The notes: generated by a model not told the origin, from the sequence alone. Shown: positions 10,381-21,296, counted from the stretch's first letter. The stretch: 64,000 nt of DNA from Anticarsia gemmatalis (GCF_050436995.1 NC_134766.1:7750001-7814000); one strand, 5' to 3'. Numbers and translations are program-made.

Positions 10381-10640
10381 TATAACCCATTAATGTCCCA
10401 CTGCTGGGCAAGGGTCTATTCCCGTAATGAGAGAGGGAATAGGCCTGGAGTCCACGCTGGCCAAGTGCAGGTTGGGGACTTTTCGAAGTCTGAAGTTATA
10501 TAGGTATCAGAAATAATTACTTGTTCAAACGGTGAAGGAAGATATCGTTATGACACTTGCATGCTTGAGAGTTCTTGAAACAGTAGTTGAAGGTGTTCAA
10601 AACATGCATGGTCCTCAATTCAAGTTTTTATTTGTTTTGT
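10381..10640. repeat. Back-to-back S1 SINE fragments
   Basis: 10381-10488 is a minus-strand SINE tail (CCCATTAATGTCCCACTGC). From about 10489 the sequence switches to plus-strand SINE middle (AACGGTGAAGGAAGATATCG). The strand switch near 10488 suggests an inversion or recombination between two copies. Confidence 0.6.
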
Positions 10641-11477
10641 AGGACCAAGGCCTGAAATATTTCTCGTACCGGAAGATCTTTCAAAATGATCCTCAGATTT
10701 TTATTTTAGTTGTGGTAACTTTTGTGATTATTGTTTGTGTGTTAGTAAAAGTCCCCGTGATTTAAGATGAATTTCGATTATGAGAAATCTTTTTAAGAAG
10801 AAAAATAACGAGTTATTATCGTAGCTAGACAACTCCAAAAAAGTTCATCCAATTTATTTTTTTGTGAGTGAAATGAAAAGTTTTTTCTAGACTATTCGAA
10901 CTGCATACTAATAGCTCAGATAAAACGATAGTTTTAATTTTCTAGCAGATATTAGATTAAAATGTAAATATCTCAGACTACGAACAGGCTTTTTGGAATA
11001 TTTGAAAATCCAAAAAGCCAATTGTAGACTTCAATAAAATCTGACTGATAAAATAATAGGATTAAATTTAAAGCCGGGTATTATATTCCGATATAGTATA
11101 TTTTATATGCTGCAGAGTTTAAATGGCCTACTGGCTAAAGCCTCTTTTTCAACGAAAAATATGTAACGCCCCCTTTTGTAAATACTAATGGCTATACCAA
11201 TTAAATAGGCTCGGTGTCACCGTTCCTAAATATCTATAAAATAACCTTTGACAGCCATTGTCTGAAACTACACTGAGTTTTTAATTATAATCTGTATAAT
11301 TGTGCCAATTTGTATTGACTTTTGTGTTCCTATTCCGACGTCTTAGGAGAGACCCCTCTGCTAGTAAATACAAAGTAATTTAAACTTTAACAAACATAAG
11401 TTATTATACAAAGTTAACGAATTAAGGTCTTAGCTCATAAGAGCCACCAGGCACCCTACCAACTTCGTCGTTGAAGC
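10641..11477. other. Mostly unassigned sequence
   Basis: A short S2 SINE-like piece (GTGTGTTAGTAAAAGTCCCC) lies near 10737-10757. Nothing else was recognised. Confidence 0.35.
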
Positions 11478-11478
11478 A

Positions 11479-11677
11479 CCTTCTTGGCGCAGTGGTTGAG
11501 GTTATCACCACACCACTACTATAGCGTCGGGAGGTCGTGGATTCGATTCCCACAATGGACGAATATTTGTGCGATCCAAAAATAGCTGTTTTAGGTGGGG
11601 TTGCCTTTGTATCTACTGTTGGTATGTTTGTAAAAAGTCCCCGCGAGACAAGAGCAATTCTTAGTGAACAAAAGTTG
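11479..11677 (+). mobile_element. S2 tRNA-derived SINE
   Basis: Box A-like TTGGCGCAGTGGTTGAGG and box B-like GGTCGTGGATTCGATTCCC form a tRNA-type pol III head distinct from S1. The body has ATTTGTGCGATCC and AAAAAGTCCCCGCGAGAC. A second full copy lies at 48773-48979. Confidence 0.72.
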
Positions 11678-12448
11678 GTGAACGGGTTGACGATGCGTTG
11701 TTGAACGTCGCGAGATCAAAGTCAAAGTTATAGTGGACATCGCTTGGTCCACGAATTTTGGAGAAGTGAGTTACCGTTTGCACTAGGTCACTAGTTTCCA
11801 ACCAGTAGTCCGCGGAGGCCAAAATATGGTCAGCGAATGATTTTAAAATTTTAAATTTTCAGGATGGTTATTACACTCTATTTTTAAAATACTTCCATAG
11901 TGGTCGCTGCTAACAAGAATAATATAAAAGTGGTTCCGGACTAAGAAAAGGTTGGGAACCCCAGCACTAGGTCAATACGTGTTTTTAGTAATGTCGAATT
12001 GGTATTCATAGCATAAACGAATAAGAAAAAGAAATAACTGAGATCAATAGCCTTTTTTTGCATCCCTCAGTAACAAATAAAAAGAATAGCTTATTGATTG
12101 AAAGAAATATTAAAACAAGGAAATAAAGAGGGTAAATATTTTCCGGGTGGCTCTAATATACCTTTAAACAACAATAGATACATTTCATTTGCAATTTCTA
12201 GAGCGAATAAATAATTCATCAAATTCCCGCCAAAGCCCAATCTGTCAAACGACGGAACATCTGCTCACCGAAGAGACAGCCAATATTAATATTAAAACCT
12301 TTTTGTTCAATTAAAATTTGATATTTGACAAGATTTTTATTAAAATTTGGTGACTAGGAATCATTTTTAAACTAGATTACTTTTGGATTGTGTATTAAAA
12401 TAAATGGTTATTTTCAGCTAACGTGTATTTTTCAATCTTACATTAAAA
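11678..12448. other. Unassigned sequence
   Basis: No gene or repeat family recognised. Confidence 0.35.
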
Positions 12449-12597
12449 CTAGCTTTCGTGTTCGACTGCGTCCGCGTGAAAAGATATCCCATAGTAAAAA
12501 GTATCCCAAGTGCTAATCTAGGTTATTAACTACGTATTTGTATCGACTGTATCTCAATCATTAATATCCATTCAGTAGATTTTTCGTGAATGTCTAA

Positions 12598-12823
12598 TGT
12601 TAAATTAATATACTGTCCTAACGATTGGAGCCTTTCAAATTAAGCAAATGTTACATTAAATAATTATATTCAGGCAAAATATACTTAAACTAAGAATAAC
12701 AGTACAATTCACAAACGTTAGTTGACGTAATGAATTCAAAAAAAACAAAAGCAGCCGCCATTTTTTTCTTTTTCTTCCTTTTCTTTTTCGGCAGCTTCAC
12801 TTGATGTTGCCTGGTTGCCAACA
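12598..12823 (-). repeat. LTR (3' LTR in element orientation)
   Basis: Starts TGTTAAATTAATATACTG and ends GGTTGCCAACA. It is the partner of 13786-14011. Confidence 0.88.
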
Positions 12824-13785
12824 CGGCCCTCCTGCTACGTGCATGTCCTCAGGCACGTCCATATATTCAAATTACTCAATGAATCAAAACATCTGAAACG
12901 AGTATACAAATATTGTATTATTGTTCAATTAAAAATTTATACTTTGGGTCCACTATTCCGACCAATAGTTTTCATATAAAGTTCCTTTAGACTTAGGCAA
13001 CTTTACAATATCTAATTATTGCTGGTCCGCCCAACTTAAATTTTGTCTTTAGACTTAGACATTCCCTTTTTACCAAGTATTCACTCCTTTAGTCCGAAGT
13101 AGCGCCTGCTCCAGTTTACTCCTTTAAATCTTAGGCAGTAACTGCTTCAGCACACTACCCCTACTCTGGATAATGAACGCAGTTGGTACCTCTGGCGGAA
13201 CAGCACACACTCACACACACCAATATTAAGTATTACAATGCATTGAAATTAAATTTCTGATCAATAATTTGTATTTATGTATATTTCTACCTTGCCAACA
13301 CATTCTCGACTTACTGCTGACATTATTTTTGTTAAATAGACCAAATATTAATGTTGATCCATGGCTTGATATCTTTCGCAGCGGCCACTCCTCTACATCT
13401 TTTATTTGATCTCTCGCTTCCTCTCATATCTTCTATTTGATTGATACCTATCATTTCCTAAGCATTTCGTTATTTGAAATGGACCCTTGAATGTAGGAAG
13501 TAGCTTGATATCTTATAATACCGTCGGACCATTTAAAAGTCGACGTTTAATCATCAATCACATTAAGCCATGAAGCTACTTTATCATTCAAAGGATCAAA
13601 TTCCGGTATCATATTATGGAGGGTAATCAGATTTGTACTCACAGTTCTAGGGTGTTTAGACTTTACCCTTTTCCGAGATCGCGACGACCTTGGTGGCGGC
13701 GTTTTCAAACCACTCGTACCTACTCATGCTTGAGCTGCTACTACTCGCCATTGTGGGCCGGGAAAATACTATATCCCACTTCTGA

Positions 13786-14011
13786 TGTTAAATTAATATA
13801 CTGTCCTAACGATTGGAGCCTTTCAAATTAAGCAAATGTTACATTAAATAATTATATTCAGGCAAAATATACTTAAACTAAGAATAACAGTACAATTCAC
13901 AAACGTTAGTTGACGTAATGAATTCAAAAAAAACAAAAGCAGCCGCCATTTTTTTCTTCTTCTTCCTTTTCTTTTTCGGCAGCTTCACTTGATGTTGCCT
14001 GGTTGCCAACA
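13786..14011 (-). repeat. LTR (5' LTR in element orientation)
   Basis: Identical to 12598-12823 except one T to C change inside the pyrimidine tract. The tRNA-Leu-like primer site lies just outside it at about 13773-13785. Confidence 0.88.
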
Positions 14012-14075
14012 CTAACAAACATACATTACGTATATCCATCCTCACAAATTTTTGAATTTGCAAAATTAAAAAGGA

Positions 14076-14530
14076 TAAGTAGAATTTTAATAGAAACTTA
14101 TAAATAATAGATTTTATATAGTTAACTTTTTTGTTACTTAATTCTTTGTGATAACAAACATTACTGTTTTTTATATGTATATAGATTGTAGCACAATACT
14201 TTCGTTATATTTTCGCAATTGGCTTATTTGAATGTACGACACAAAGAAAATACTTCTATATTATAGGAATCAAATCTACGTCACTAACTATGAAAAACAT
14301 ACAAAGAACATAATGTTTTTCACATACCTATCACTCTCCAAAACCTACATACAATAACAAAAGTTTCAGCGTCAATTTATATCCACGCAATTCTTCATAT
14401 ATTTCTACGTATTCCATACGGAAAAAACAAAATATCAACACTTAGATACACCTGCTAACGTAATAAAGAAAATAAGTCATAACAAATTGTATCGTCAACT
14501 GTAGCATCTTTACTTAGCCATATTAACTTA
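14076..14530. other. Unassigned AT-rich sequence
   Basis: No gene or repeat family recognised. Confidence 0.35.
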
Positions 14531-14858
14531 AAATAACCTATTAATGTCCCACTGCCAAAATAACCTATTAATGTCCCACTGCTGGGCAAGGCTCTCCTCT
14601 CGTAATGAGAAAGGGGTTAGGCTTTGAGTGCACCACGCTGGCCAATTGCGGAGACTTTGCATACTTTCAAGAACTGTTTTAAAGAACTCTCAGGCAAGGT
14701 TGCATCACGATGACTTCATAGTTAGAACAAGTCATAATTATTTCCAATACACATATAACTTCGATAAGTCATTGGTCTGTTGCCTCTGGTTTAAACCTGC
14801 AACCATTTGCGTGGGAGGTACCAACTTATACCACTCGGCTATTACTGCTCTCCCACTG
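14531..14858 (-). mobile_element. S1 SINE with duplicated tail
   Basis: Minus-strand SINE with box B visible as GTTTAAACCTGCAACC and box A as CACTCGGCTATTACTGC. The tail motif AACCTATTAATGTCCCACTG occurs twice in tandem (about 14536 and 14563), a local duplication. Confidence 0.78.
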
Positions 14859-14961
14859 CCATGTTAACTTTACCAAATGAAAAATGTAAGTAGATATTTT
14901 CAATGATAGGTACCTATTTGTTTTTGGTGTCATATTCTTTAGTGAACGTCTCGCATTAGTT

Positions 14962-15079
14962 CCCGGTTTTTGAGGTAGGTACATTAAATAGCGGTAGTTT
15001 ATCCAATAGTGTTAATGCTCATTTAAAAATGACAGTTTGAATAGACGAACTACCGCTAAATGTACCTCAGAAGCCGGGC
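14962..15079. repeat. Palindromic repeat, GGTTTCTGAGGTAC family
   Basis: The left arm CCCGGTTTTTGAGGTAGG and right arm TGTACCTCAGAAGCCGGG pair. TAGCGGTAGTTTATCC pairs with the ACTACCGCTAAA segment. Confidence 0.75.
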
Positions 15080-15289
15080 ATTAGTAGCACTTTATCATTA
15101 AACTTAAACATATTTGTTGTTAAATTATGCATAGGTAAAGTTATCATGACAAAGTATAGATGCCACATTTGACTGGAACTGAAAAGTAACGAAAAAGTTT
15201 CTATTATGCTTCTATAGAGCGTAGATTCGTATATGCCAGTGTGAAACCAACCTTATTCCATGTTACTGGCAGTACGCTTTCGGCGGCTG

Positions 15290-15464
15290 TGTAAAACGGT
15301 TGCCTTGGCGCGCGTTAAAAAAAATAAGTTGGGCGGGAAATTTGAAGTTCATTTGACATTTCGGAAAAGTGAAAAATAATTATTCGTTTTGAAATTGAGT
15401 GGATGTTATTGAGTTAATAAAATATTTATTGTGCAGTGAGGTGTTTTGTTTTAATTTTGTTTTG
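15290..15464 (+). promoter_or_regulatory. Promoter-like patch with possible non-coding first exon
   Basis: A short CG-rich patch, CTTGGCGCGCG, is followed by GGCGGGAAA at 15332-15340, which matches the E2F/DP consensus (reverse complement TTTCCCGCC). Then come TTTGACATTTCGG, a non-repetitive segment without long ORF, and a strong donor GTAAGT at 15465-15470. The pattern resembles an insect promoter with a non-coding first exon on the plus strand. No TATA box is evident and I could not identify the next exon, so this is an inference from composition and motifs. Confidence 0.3.
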
Positions 15465-15470
15465 GTAAGT

Positions 15471-15907
15471 ATTTCTTTTATTAATATTATTAAATATATA
15501 ATAATCAAGTAATATAAGTGAATTATACAATAAGGTATTTTAATTTGATTTTCAAAAAAGTTTTGGAAGTTGAAAAGATTTTTTTACACTTTCAATAAGG
15601 TTTAATTTTATACTATTTTTATTTACTTTCGTTTAAAATTTAATTAGTCAAAAATAAGTAAAAAATAAAATGTAATTAAAATTGTTAGTCAATATTTTCT
15701 TATTCAGCTTTCTTATTCAATTTGCTTTAGAAAAAACATAACTAATGTTAACATAAGCCCTAAAATACTTCTAATAATGCGATAAAATATAAAACCAATA
15801 CATGACCAATAAAACATACTATAACAATGATTGATAAAGGTGTAAAAAGGGTAGTCACGTGAAAAACAATGGTATCTTAAGAAAATCTAAAAATAGAAAG
15901 TATACTG
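15471..15907. other. Unassigned AT-rich sequence
   Basis: No family recognised. It would be the start of an intron if the promoter patch is real. Confidence 0.3.
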
Positions 15908-16050
15908 TAGAGCGATTTCTTTCTAGTGTCGATTATCCATAAACTATGTAAGAAAAACTGATCAGCGCCTCTAGCGGATGGCGCAGGAACTAATTTGAAA
16001 GGTCATTTTTCATTTCAAAATGTTGATACTCGATATCATTCAGCAACTTA
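15908..16050. repeat. CAGTA palindromic MITE, diverged
   Basis: Left part TAGAGCGATTTCTTTCTAG, core ACTGATCAGCGCCTCTAGCG, right part TTGATACTCGATATC. Both ends are worn. Confidence 0.6.
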
Positions 16051-16255
16051 GTAGAGAGGCTTGTTTGCCAGGTTCACGTCTGAAGGAGAAATACAACACT
16101 CAGAATTTAGAACTTTAGTGATTCGTAGGCTTATGGAACGGGCGGTGAAGTGTTTGCTATGGCAATTTTCTTTCGGATGTACATATAATTGTCGATTATA
16201 ATTATAATCTAGAAAAATCGCGCATGAAAAGCTCTACTAAGTTGTTGGTCTAATA
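16036..16255. repeat. Inverted-repeat element with CAACTTAGTAGAG ends
   Basis: CAGCAACTTAGTAGAGAGGC near 16041 and its inverted partner AGCTCTACTAAGTTGTTGG near 16231 bound about 215 bp. Similar single ends occur near 8148 (CAACAACTTAGCAGAGAG), 23201 and 23967, which suggests a small MITE family. No target duplication was established. Confidence 0.5.
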
Positions 16256-17328
16256 GTACCAACTGAAGAAAATCGCGCTACTGTTTACGAAGATAAAGAT
16301 ACATTTATTTAATAATTGAACCTTTTTCTACTTCGACTATGATTGATAGTAATTCTGGTATCAAAAGTTTCTATGTTATCAAGCTCTTTACGTTTGACAT
16401 CAATTACTTAACGATTAACATCGACAATCGATCATTGGAGCCGCCGAAAGGAGATATATTATATAATTTTAACGGCCTATGAAGAGGTGTCGCATATCAT
16501 ACGTACTCGATAAAGTGACATAGATTAAGTGATATGAAAACAGCTTTTCAAATTCTACCAGTTATGCTAACCGATACTTATTCGGAAGTAGTGAAACTTA
16601 CTAAGTATATTAAAATTCTTAAAATCAAAAATGTTTGTACTTTCTTAGCATACACATACTGAACTTCGATTAAGATAAAGCGATTTATTTTATTCTCTGG
16701 TCGTCTTAAGTGTTTATAGGCTTTTTTTGAGCTATATAAAATAACACCTAAGGTATTTATTGTAATTTCGCAGCAATATACAGTGTACAAACTGAACTAC
16801 AAAAAATGAAAAATGCGTGGTGTTGTGTATAAATAAACGCCTGAAACGCATTTTGTCTCAATAGCATATTTGATATTAAAATTGCGAAGACGACGTAATT
16901 TTTGAAGAATTTTGTAATATTCGCAGTTTCCTCGGAGCGGCTGGTAAATTAGATTTCCAATTATATTTCAATCGATTTATGTTATATAATTTCTAACCCT
17001 CACCCTTGATTAAACCGCAGAAATCAATTTAATTTTGCGACAACTCTACAATATTAACTTAGCTTTCAATATCGTTAAATTAAAAATTAAAGTTTACGTT
17101 TGCAAAATTAACTCTAAGATTTTTTTCTATAATTACCTAATTTTTATTTAGTGCTTGTAAAATCGGACGTAAAGAAATTATTTTGGGTTTGATTTTACAA
17201 AAATCAATTCTATACTTTTCTTCTCGCAACATAATCCCTGAGGAATATTTCGTAGAGTATTCTAATTTAGAACATAGATATATAGTTTATATCTTCAGCA
17301 TAGGATGAATTTTTTTCAAGCGTACTAA
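16256..17328. other. Unassigned AT-rich sequence
   Basis: No gene or known repeat recognised. The short ORFs here are lysine/isoleucine-rich and look incidental. Confidence 0.35.
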
Positions 17329-17330
17329 CC

Positions 17331-17435
17331 TCCGGTTTCTGTGTTTTGGTTGTTTATCTATTCAATGGCGATTAAACTCATAAAAAAACTGTTTGAATAG
17401 CCAAACTACCGCTAAATGCTCCTCAGAAACCGGGC
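17331..17435. repeat. Palindromic repeat, GGTTTCTGAGGTAC family
   Basis: The left arm is diverged (CCTCCGGTTTCTGTG); the right arm CTCCTCAGAAACCGGG is clear. It is directly followed by ATCGCGGGCCAAGCTAGT, an H3-like Helitron 3' end. Confidence 0.65.
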
Positions 17436-17856
17436 ATAAATCGCGGGCCAAGCTAGTCCAATAGATAAAATGACAACAAATATGTAGAAGAAGCTGTCAA
17501 AATTTCATATAATAATTTAAAAGTGGCTGTTAATAAATCTAGTCGTATAAAGTACACAAATTATTGAAGTGAACCTACTAGCTATCTATAACTAAAATAT
17601 ATTATCGGAAACCTTTGTAAATATTAGACAGAATATACAAAACTTTTATTTCAATAAAGTCTCGGTCATTCCAGTTCTCTAGGAGATCATATTACAGCAT
17701 TATTATTCCACAAAAGCCTTAGGGAATAGAAACCTTTTTCTTAGAAAACTGATATAGCATTGTTAGGACAAATAGCTTCCTTTGTTACTGATTTGTATGT
17801 TTGTTAAGTCTCACGTGACATAGGATTTGGACAAGACTACTAAGATAATACAGTAA

Positions 17857-17990
17857 GTCTAGTAGCGCAATTCTCTATAGTTGCAACTGTCGCGTATCGC
17901 GAGTTTGACATTTAAAAGTACTGCCAAAATAGTTCCTACGAAGCCCGCTAGAGGCGATAATCAGATTTCCCTGCAAATAGTTAGCTCCCA
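17857..17990. repeat. CAGTA MITE, partial
   Basis: Left end GTAGCGCAATTCTCTATAG, core AAGCCCGCTAGAGGCGATAA, right arm missing. Confidence 0.55.
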
Positions 17991-18118
17991 CAACCCAACT
18001 AAGTACTTGGGTTATAACACGATACCCTTCGGCAAGATAAGACTGGTTGTCAGGCTTTCAAGCAAGTCACATTATTACTGACATCGACTTACTAAAAAAT
18101 ATCATCATTTCAGACGAT

Positions 18119-18302
18119 CAGTAGCTCGATTCTCTACTACTATCGACTACCGACAACCGACCTGTCATGGAGAAATTTTGTGTGAAAATCTGATCACCGC
18201 CTCTGACGGGTGTCGTAGGTAATATTTTGGTAGTACATTCTAAATGTCAAAATTTCGACTTTCGGTTGTCAGTAGTCGATAGTGGTAGAGAATCGAGGTA
18301 CA
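18119..18302. repeat. CAGTA palindromic MITE, complete
   Basis: 184-bp copy with left end CAGTAGCTCGATTCTCTAC and right end GTAGAGAATCGAGGTAC. The subterminal ACTATCGACTACCGACAACC is mirrored by GGTTGTCAGTAGTCGATAGT. It serves as a reference copy. Confidence 0.78.
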
Positions 18303-18696
18303 GTGCACATAATTTACTCAAACATATTAGTCATTACACTAGCGAGAGTATTACGAACATATTGATAATAATCATGTTTATAATTAGTTACGATTCGGAA
18401 TAGCGGAATTGATTAAAATGTATTTAGTTTGTATTTACTAACTAATTGCGAATATTATACTCCAATCAGCCGATGTAATCTGTAGGGGTTTGTAGTCTCT
18501 CATTAGTGGGTAGAACAACTTGTCAGAATAAAAATGAGTTTTCTTGGCTAGAAAATATTAAGAACTGTCACTTTCCTTTTAATAATCGTTGTCCATTATA
18601 AAAGTTGTGAAGATTTGTAGCTTTTTAAGCCAAACCCAAGGGTAAGAACTTTAAATTCACCTGAGGTGTGCAGTGTGAAAGACTTAACAACTGTTT
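18303..18696. other. Unassigned sequence
   Basis: No gene or repeat family recognised. Confidence 0.35.
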
Positions 18697-18765
18697 TGTA
18701 AAGAACAATGGCAAGTCTCCATACAAAGTTTTACCTGACATCGTTTTGGAGCGTCTATGAATGAA
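18697..18765. repeat. Left arm of a 1.5-kb-spaced inverted repeat
   Basis: GTAAAGAACAATGGCAAGT recurs inverted near 20164-20182 (ACTTGCCATTGTTCTTTAC). Further inward, GTTTTACCT and GAGCGTCT are also mirrored. These could be the ends of an old non-autonomous DNA transposon that later received the hAT-like MITE at 19354. Confidence 0.5.
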
Positions 18766-19353
18766 AAAATGTTAAAACTATAGAGTTTCTTTAACTTAAA
18801 CAGAATCATTAAGATTTTTGGTTTGAGAGGGCCACAAGAAAAAAATATGATCAATTTTATATCTTGAGGTTATATCATGAAAAAACTTATGTAAATTGCT
18901 GTTCTACATTATTTATGTCTAAAAAACACATTTAGATTACGTGAGAGCAAAGACAATGCATTATTTTACAATTTTGTATAAAAATCTGATGTATATGCAG
19001 CAAACAAATGGTAAGTAATGTTAAAAATAGATAGGTACTATACCTACTTTAAAATTCTTATTATTGTTGCAATTCACACATAAGATGCGTGTAAGCCTAT
19101 TACGTCTTTCCATCTTCACACAACAATATCAATTTCAAAATAGTGAGGCACAATCAAAGTCCTGTTAGCAAAAAGTTATTGGTCGTTTACAGCGTAGAAC
19201 GTCGATAGTCCATGAGAAAGCACAAGTAGTCGTGAGGGGCAGAGAATTGAGTCCGGGGGCAATGCAAGTCAAAACTGAAGATAAACCAAGAAAGCAATCG
19301 TAACACCAGTAGCAAGCAAAGCTAACTAACAAGTTCACAACAAAGTAAACAAC

Positions 19354-19748
19354 TAGTGATGCTGATAATCAATCATCAATTAATCGATTATTGAAATAAT
19401 TGAAGTCATAATCGATTATAGAATATAATCGAATTAATTATTTTTTAAACGATATTATTAAGATTAAAAACCAAAAAAACTACTGTTATATTGCGACTTA
19501 CTATTAAAAATATTTTTGATTAAGGAAGTTTTTGTGGATGCTGTAATGATAACGTCAGTGATTACTGTAATGCTATTTGAGGTTTTATTTTATATATTCA
19601 AGTACATATTATTATTGCAAACAAATCAAATATGCTAATAAAATTGCTTAAAATAATAAGCTATTATAAATGGATTATTCTTTTCATATTATATATTTGT
19701 CATAATCGATCAATCGATTGTGAAAATAATTTATTATCAACATCACTC
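19354..19748. mobile_element. hAT-like MITE with 8-bp TSD
   Basis: A 395-bp AT-rich element whose ends TAGTGATGCTGATAAT and ATTATCAACATCACTC are inverted. It is flanked by identical 8-bp duplications TAAACAAC at 19346-19353 and 19749-19756. It is non-coding. The 8-bp duplication suggests the hAT superfamily; the terminus differs from the CAGTGGCG family at 3842. Confidence 0.82.
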
Positions 19749-20119
19749 TAAACAACGGAAGGAAAAAAAAATTTTTTTTAGTGCTGCCATTACACTTTCA
19801 TCTAATAATACCTGACTATTAATCACAACATTAATAATAAAATATGTAACTAAAACACCTATCAATTATATTTGTTATTTTTTTTAGCAAAACCTATGTG
19901 ATTTGTTTTTAACGTTCACTTAATAATCGTTTTTTGATATTTAAAAACAAAATAATAATTTTGAAACATTTTGTAAGTGGTAATACTGACTGAAAGATTA
20001 TGTCCACTGGATGTGGACGTATTCAAGTAAAAGTTTATTTTGTAAATAATTTAAGCTAGGCTTTTACCGAAAAAGTTAATTTCATCATAAAAAAGGGCTA
20101 AATTAATTACTAACTTTTG

Positions 20120-20182
20120 CACGTGTCCCATTTGTAGACGCTTCATATAACACTTAGGTAAAAACTTGCCATTGTTCTTTAC
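20120..20182. repeat. Right arm of the 1.5-kb-spaced inverted repeat
   Basis: Mirror of 18697-18765 (ACTTGCCATTGTTCTTTAC, AGACGCTTC). Confidence 0.5.
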
Positions 20183-20228
20183 ATAATAGCTGATTTCTAA
20201 TGCGTTAAAGTACTTAAATAGCCATAAC

Positions 20229-20425
20229 GTAAGGCCTTTGACATGGCTTAACGACTGTTATCTTATTAGACAACAGCCGGGACCGACTTTTTACGTGCCT
20301 ACCGAAGCACGGAGACGCCCAGCTCAAATACCACTATGCGGTCACCCATCTATAGAATGACCGCGCCAACGGTTGCTTAACCCAAAGATCGTTTACCGAT
20401 CGGTGAGCGCAACTGGCTATGGGCT
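20229..20425 (-). repeat. 5S-A SINE
   Basis: Minus-strand copy with GACTGTTATCTTATTAGAC, GCGGTCACCCATCTATAG (complement of box C) and CGATCGGTGAGCGCAACTGG. The 3' end is truncated. Confidence 0.68.
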
Positions 20426-21117
20426 AGCGAATCGAAAATCGATTAGCAAACTATAGGATCGTCGGGGATATAATTCTTTTGATGTCAGTATTAGAATTAC
20501 AGCCCCTTAAGCTTTCATTAGACTTTATCAAAAATCTCGATCGAAAATCCCAATATAGCAATTAAATTTACACATTCGTATTTTTTACAAAATCCGTTTT
20601 TCCATGGTCATTTCCGACGCAAACTGGACAGAAACATCGTAGGCCAGTATTAATGCAATAACACATAAATCAATCAATCTTTTTGTTTTCCATTCATTCA
20701 AATACAAACACAATTAGATGTTCCGAGAATTCAACGGATCATTTGAAGCGAGATAGATGTAAAATGTCCATTTAATTGGAAAGCGGATGGACGAAGCGCT
20801 TCAAATATTGGTAAATTTTCAAAAGGAATTTTCGCCGTTATTATACTGCATTCACAGTAATTCAGTCCCAGTGAAAATGTTTTATATGGTTGTTTCCACA
20901 ATATCAACATCAAATCATTTATTAATTTAGATCAAATATTAAATTGACACTTATGATAGTCGTTACAATTACTGAATCTACCACTAGCACGGAAAGGGGG
21001 TAGAGTCTTATGAGAAGAGCTAGCAAGAAACTCACGGCCACTCTTTTCAATCGCCAAAGATTTTCAATGTGGTTTAAAACAATAATATAAGGTATGTACT
21101 AGGTCTAAATAGGTCTG
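20426..21117. other. Unassigned sequence
   Basis: No gene or repeat family recognised. Confidence 0.35.
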
Positions 21118-21296
21118 TTGCAGTAGAATTTACATGCATACATAAATCACGCATTCTTCCCTTAGGGATAGGCAGAGACCATAGACAGTAAAATTTATTA
21201 AATAAAATGTTGTAAATGGATGGGATCGTACCAAGTGGCGTTTTCTGGTCTTTGCCTACACCAATGGGAAAAAGGCGTGACATACATTAAGTATGT
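21118..21296. repeat. Repeat P inverted pair
   Basis: A plus-oriented P piece (TTCCCTTAGGGATAGGCAGA) and a minus-oriented one (TCTTTGCCTACACCAATGGG) face each other across about 35 bp. CATACATA and TATGTATG mark the outer ends. The arrangement is a foldback. Confidence 0.55.

Larger units (their letters stand above)
12598..14011 (-). mobile_element. Small Ty3/Gypsy-like LTR element with 226-bp LTRs
   Basis: Two direct repeats of 226 bp (12598-12823 and 13786-14011) differ at one visible base. They begin TG and end CA, and the element is flanked by the 4-bp duplication CTAA. Reading the minus strand, TCAGAAGTGGGAT directly follows the LTR, which fits a primer-binding site for the 3' end of tRNA-Leu. 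A purine-rich AGGAGGG precedes the other LTR. The 962-bp interior holds only remnants: a short ORF starting MASSSSSSMSRYEWFENAAT near 13760, a gag-like MIPEFDPLNDKVASWLN near 13612, and a pol-C-terminus-like TFKGPFQITK near 13490. Protease, reverse transcriptase and most of integrase are missing, so it is a deletion derivative. The near-identical LTRs imply recent insertion. Confidence 0.88.
12449..14075 (-). mobile_element. Helitron H3 interrupted by an LTR element
   Basis: Helitron part 1 (12449-12597) opens CTAGCTTTCGTGTTCGACTG after an A. Part 2 (14016-14075) closes near AAAAGGA before a T. Removing 12598-14015 restores GTGAATGTCTAACAAACATA, matching the continuous motif of other copies (for example AAGAGTAACAAACATC near 7631). 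Confidence 0.75.
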
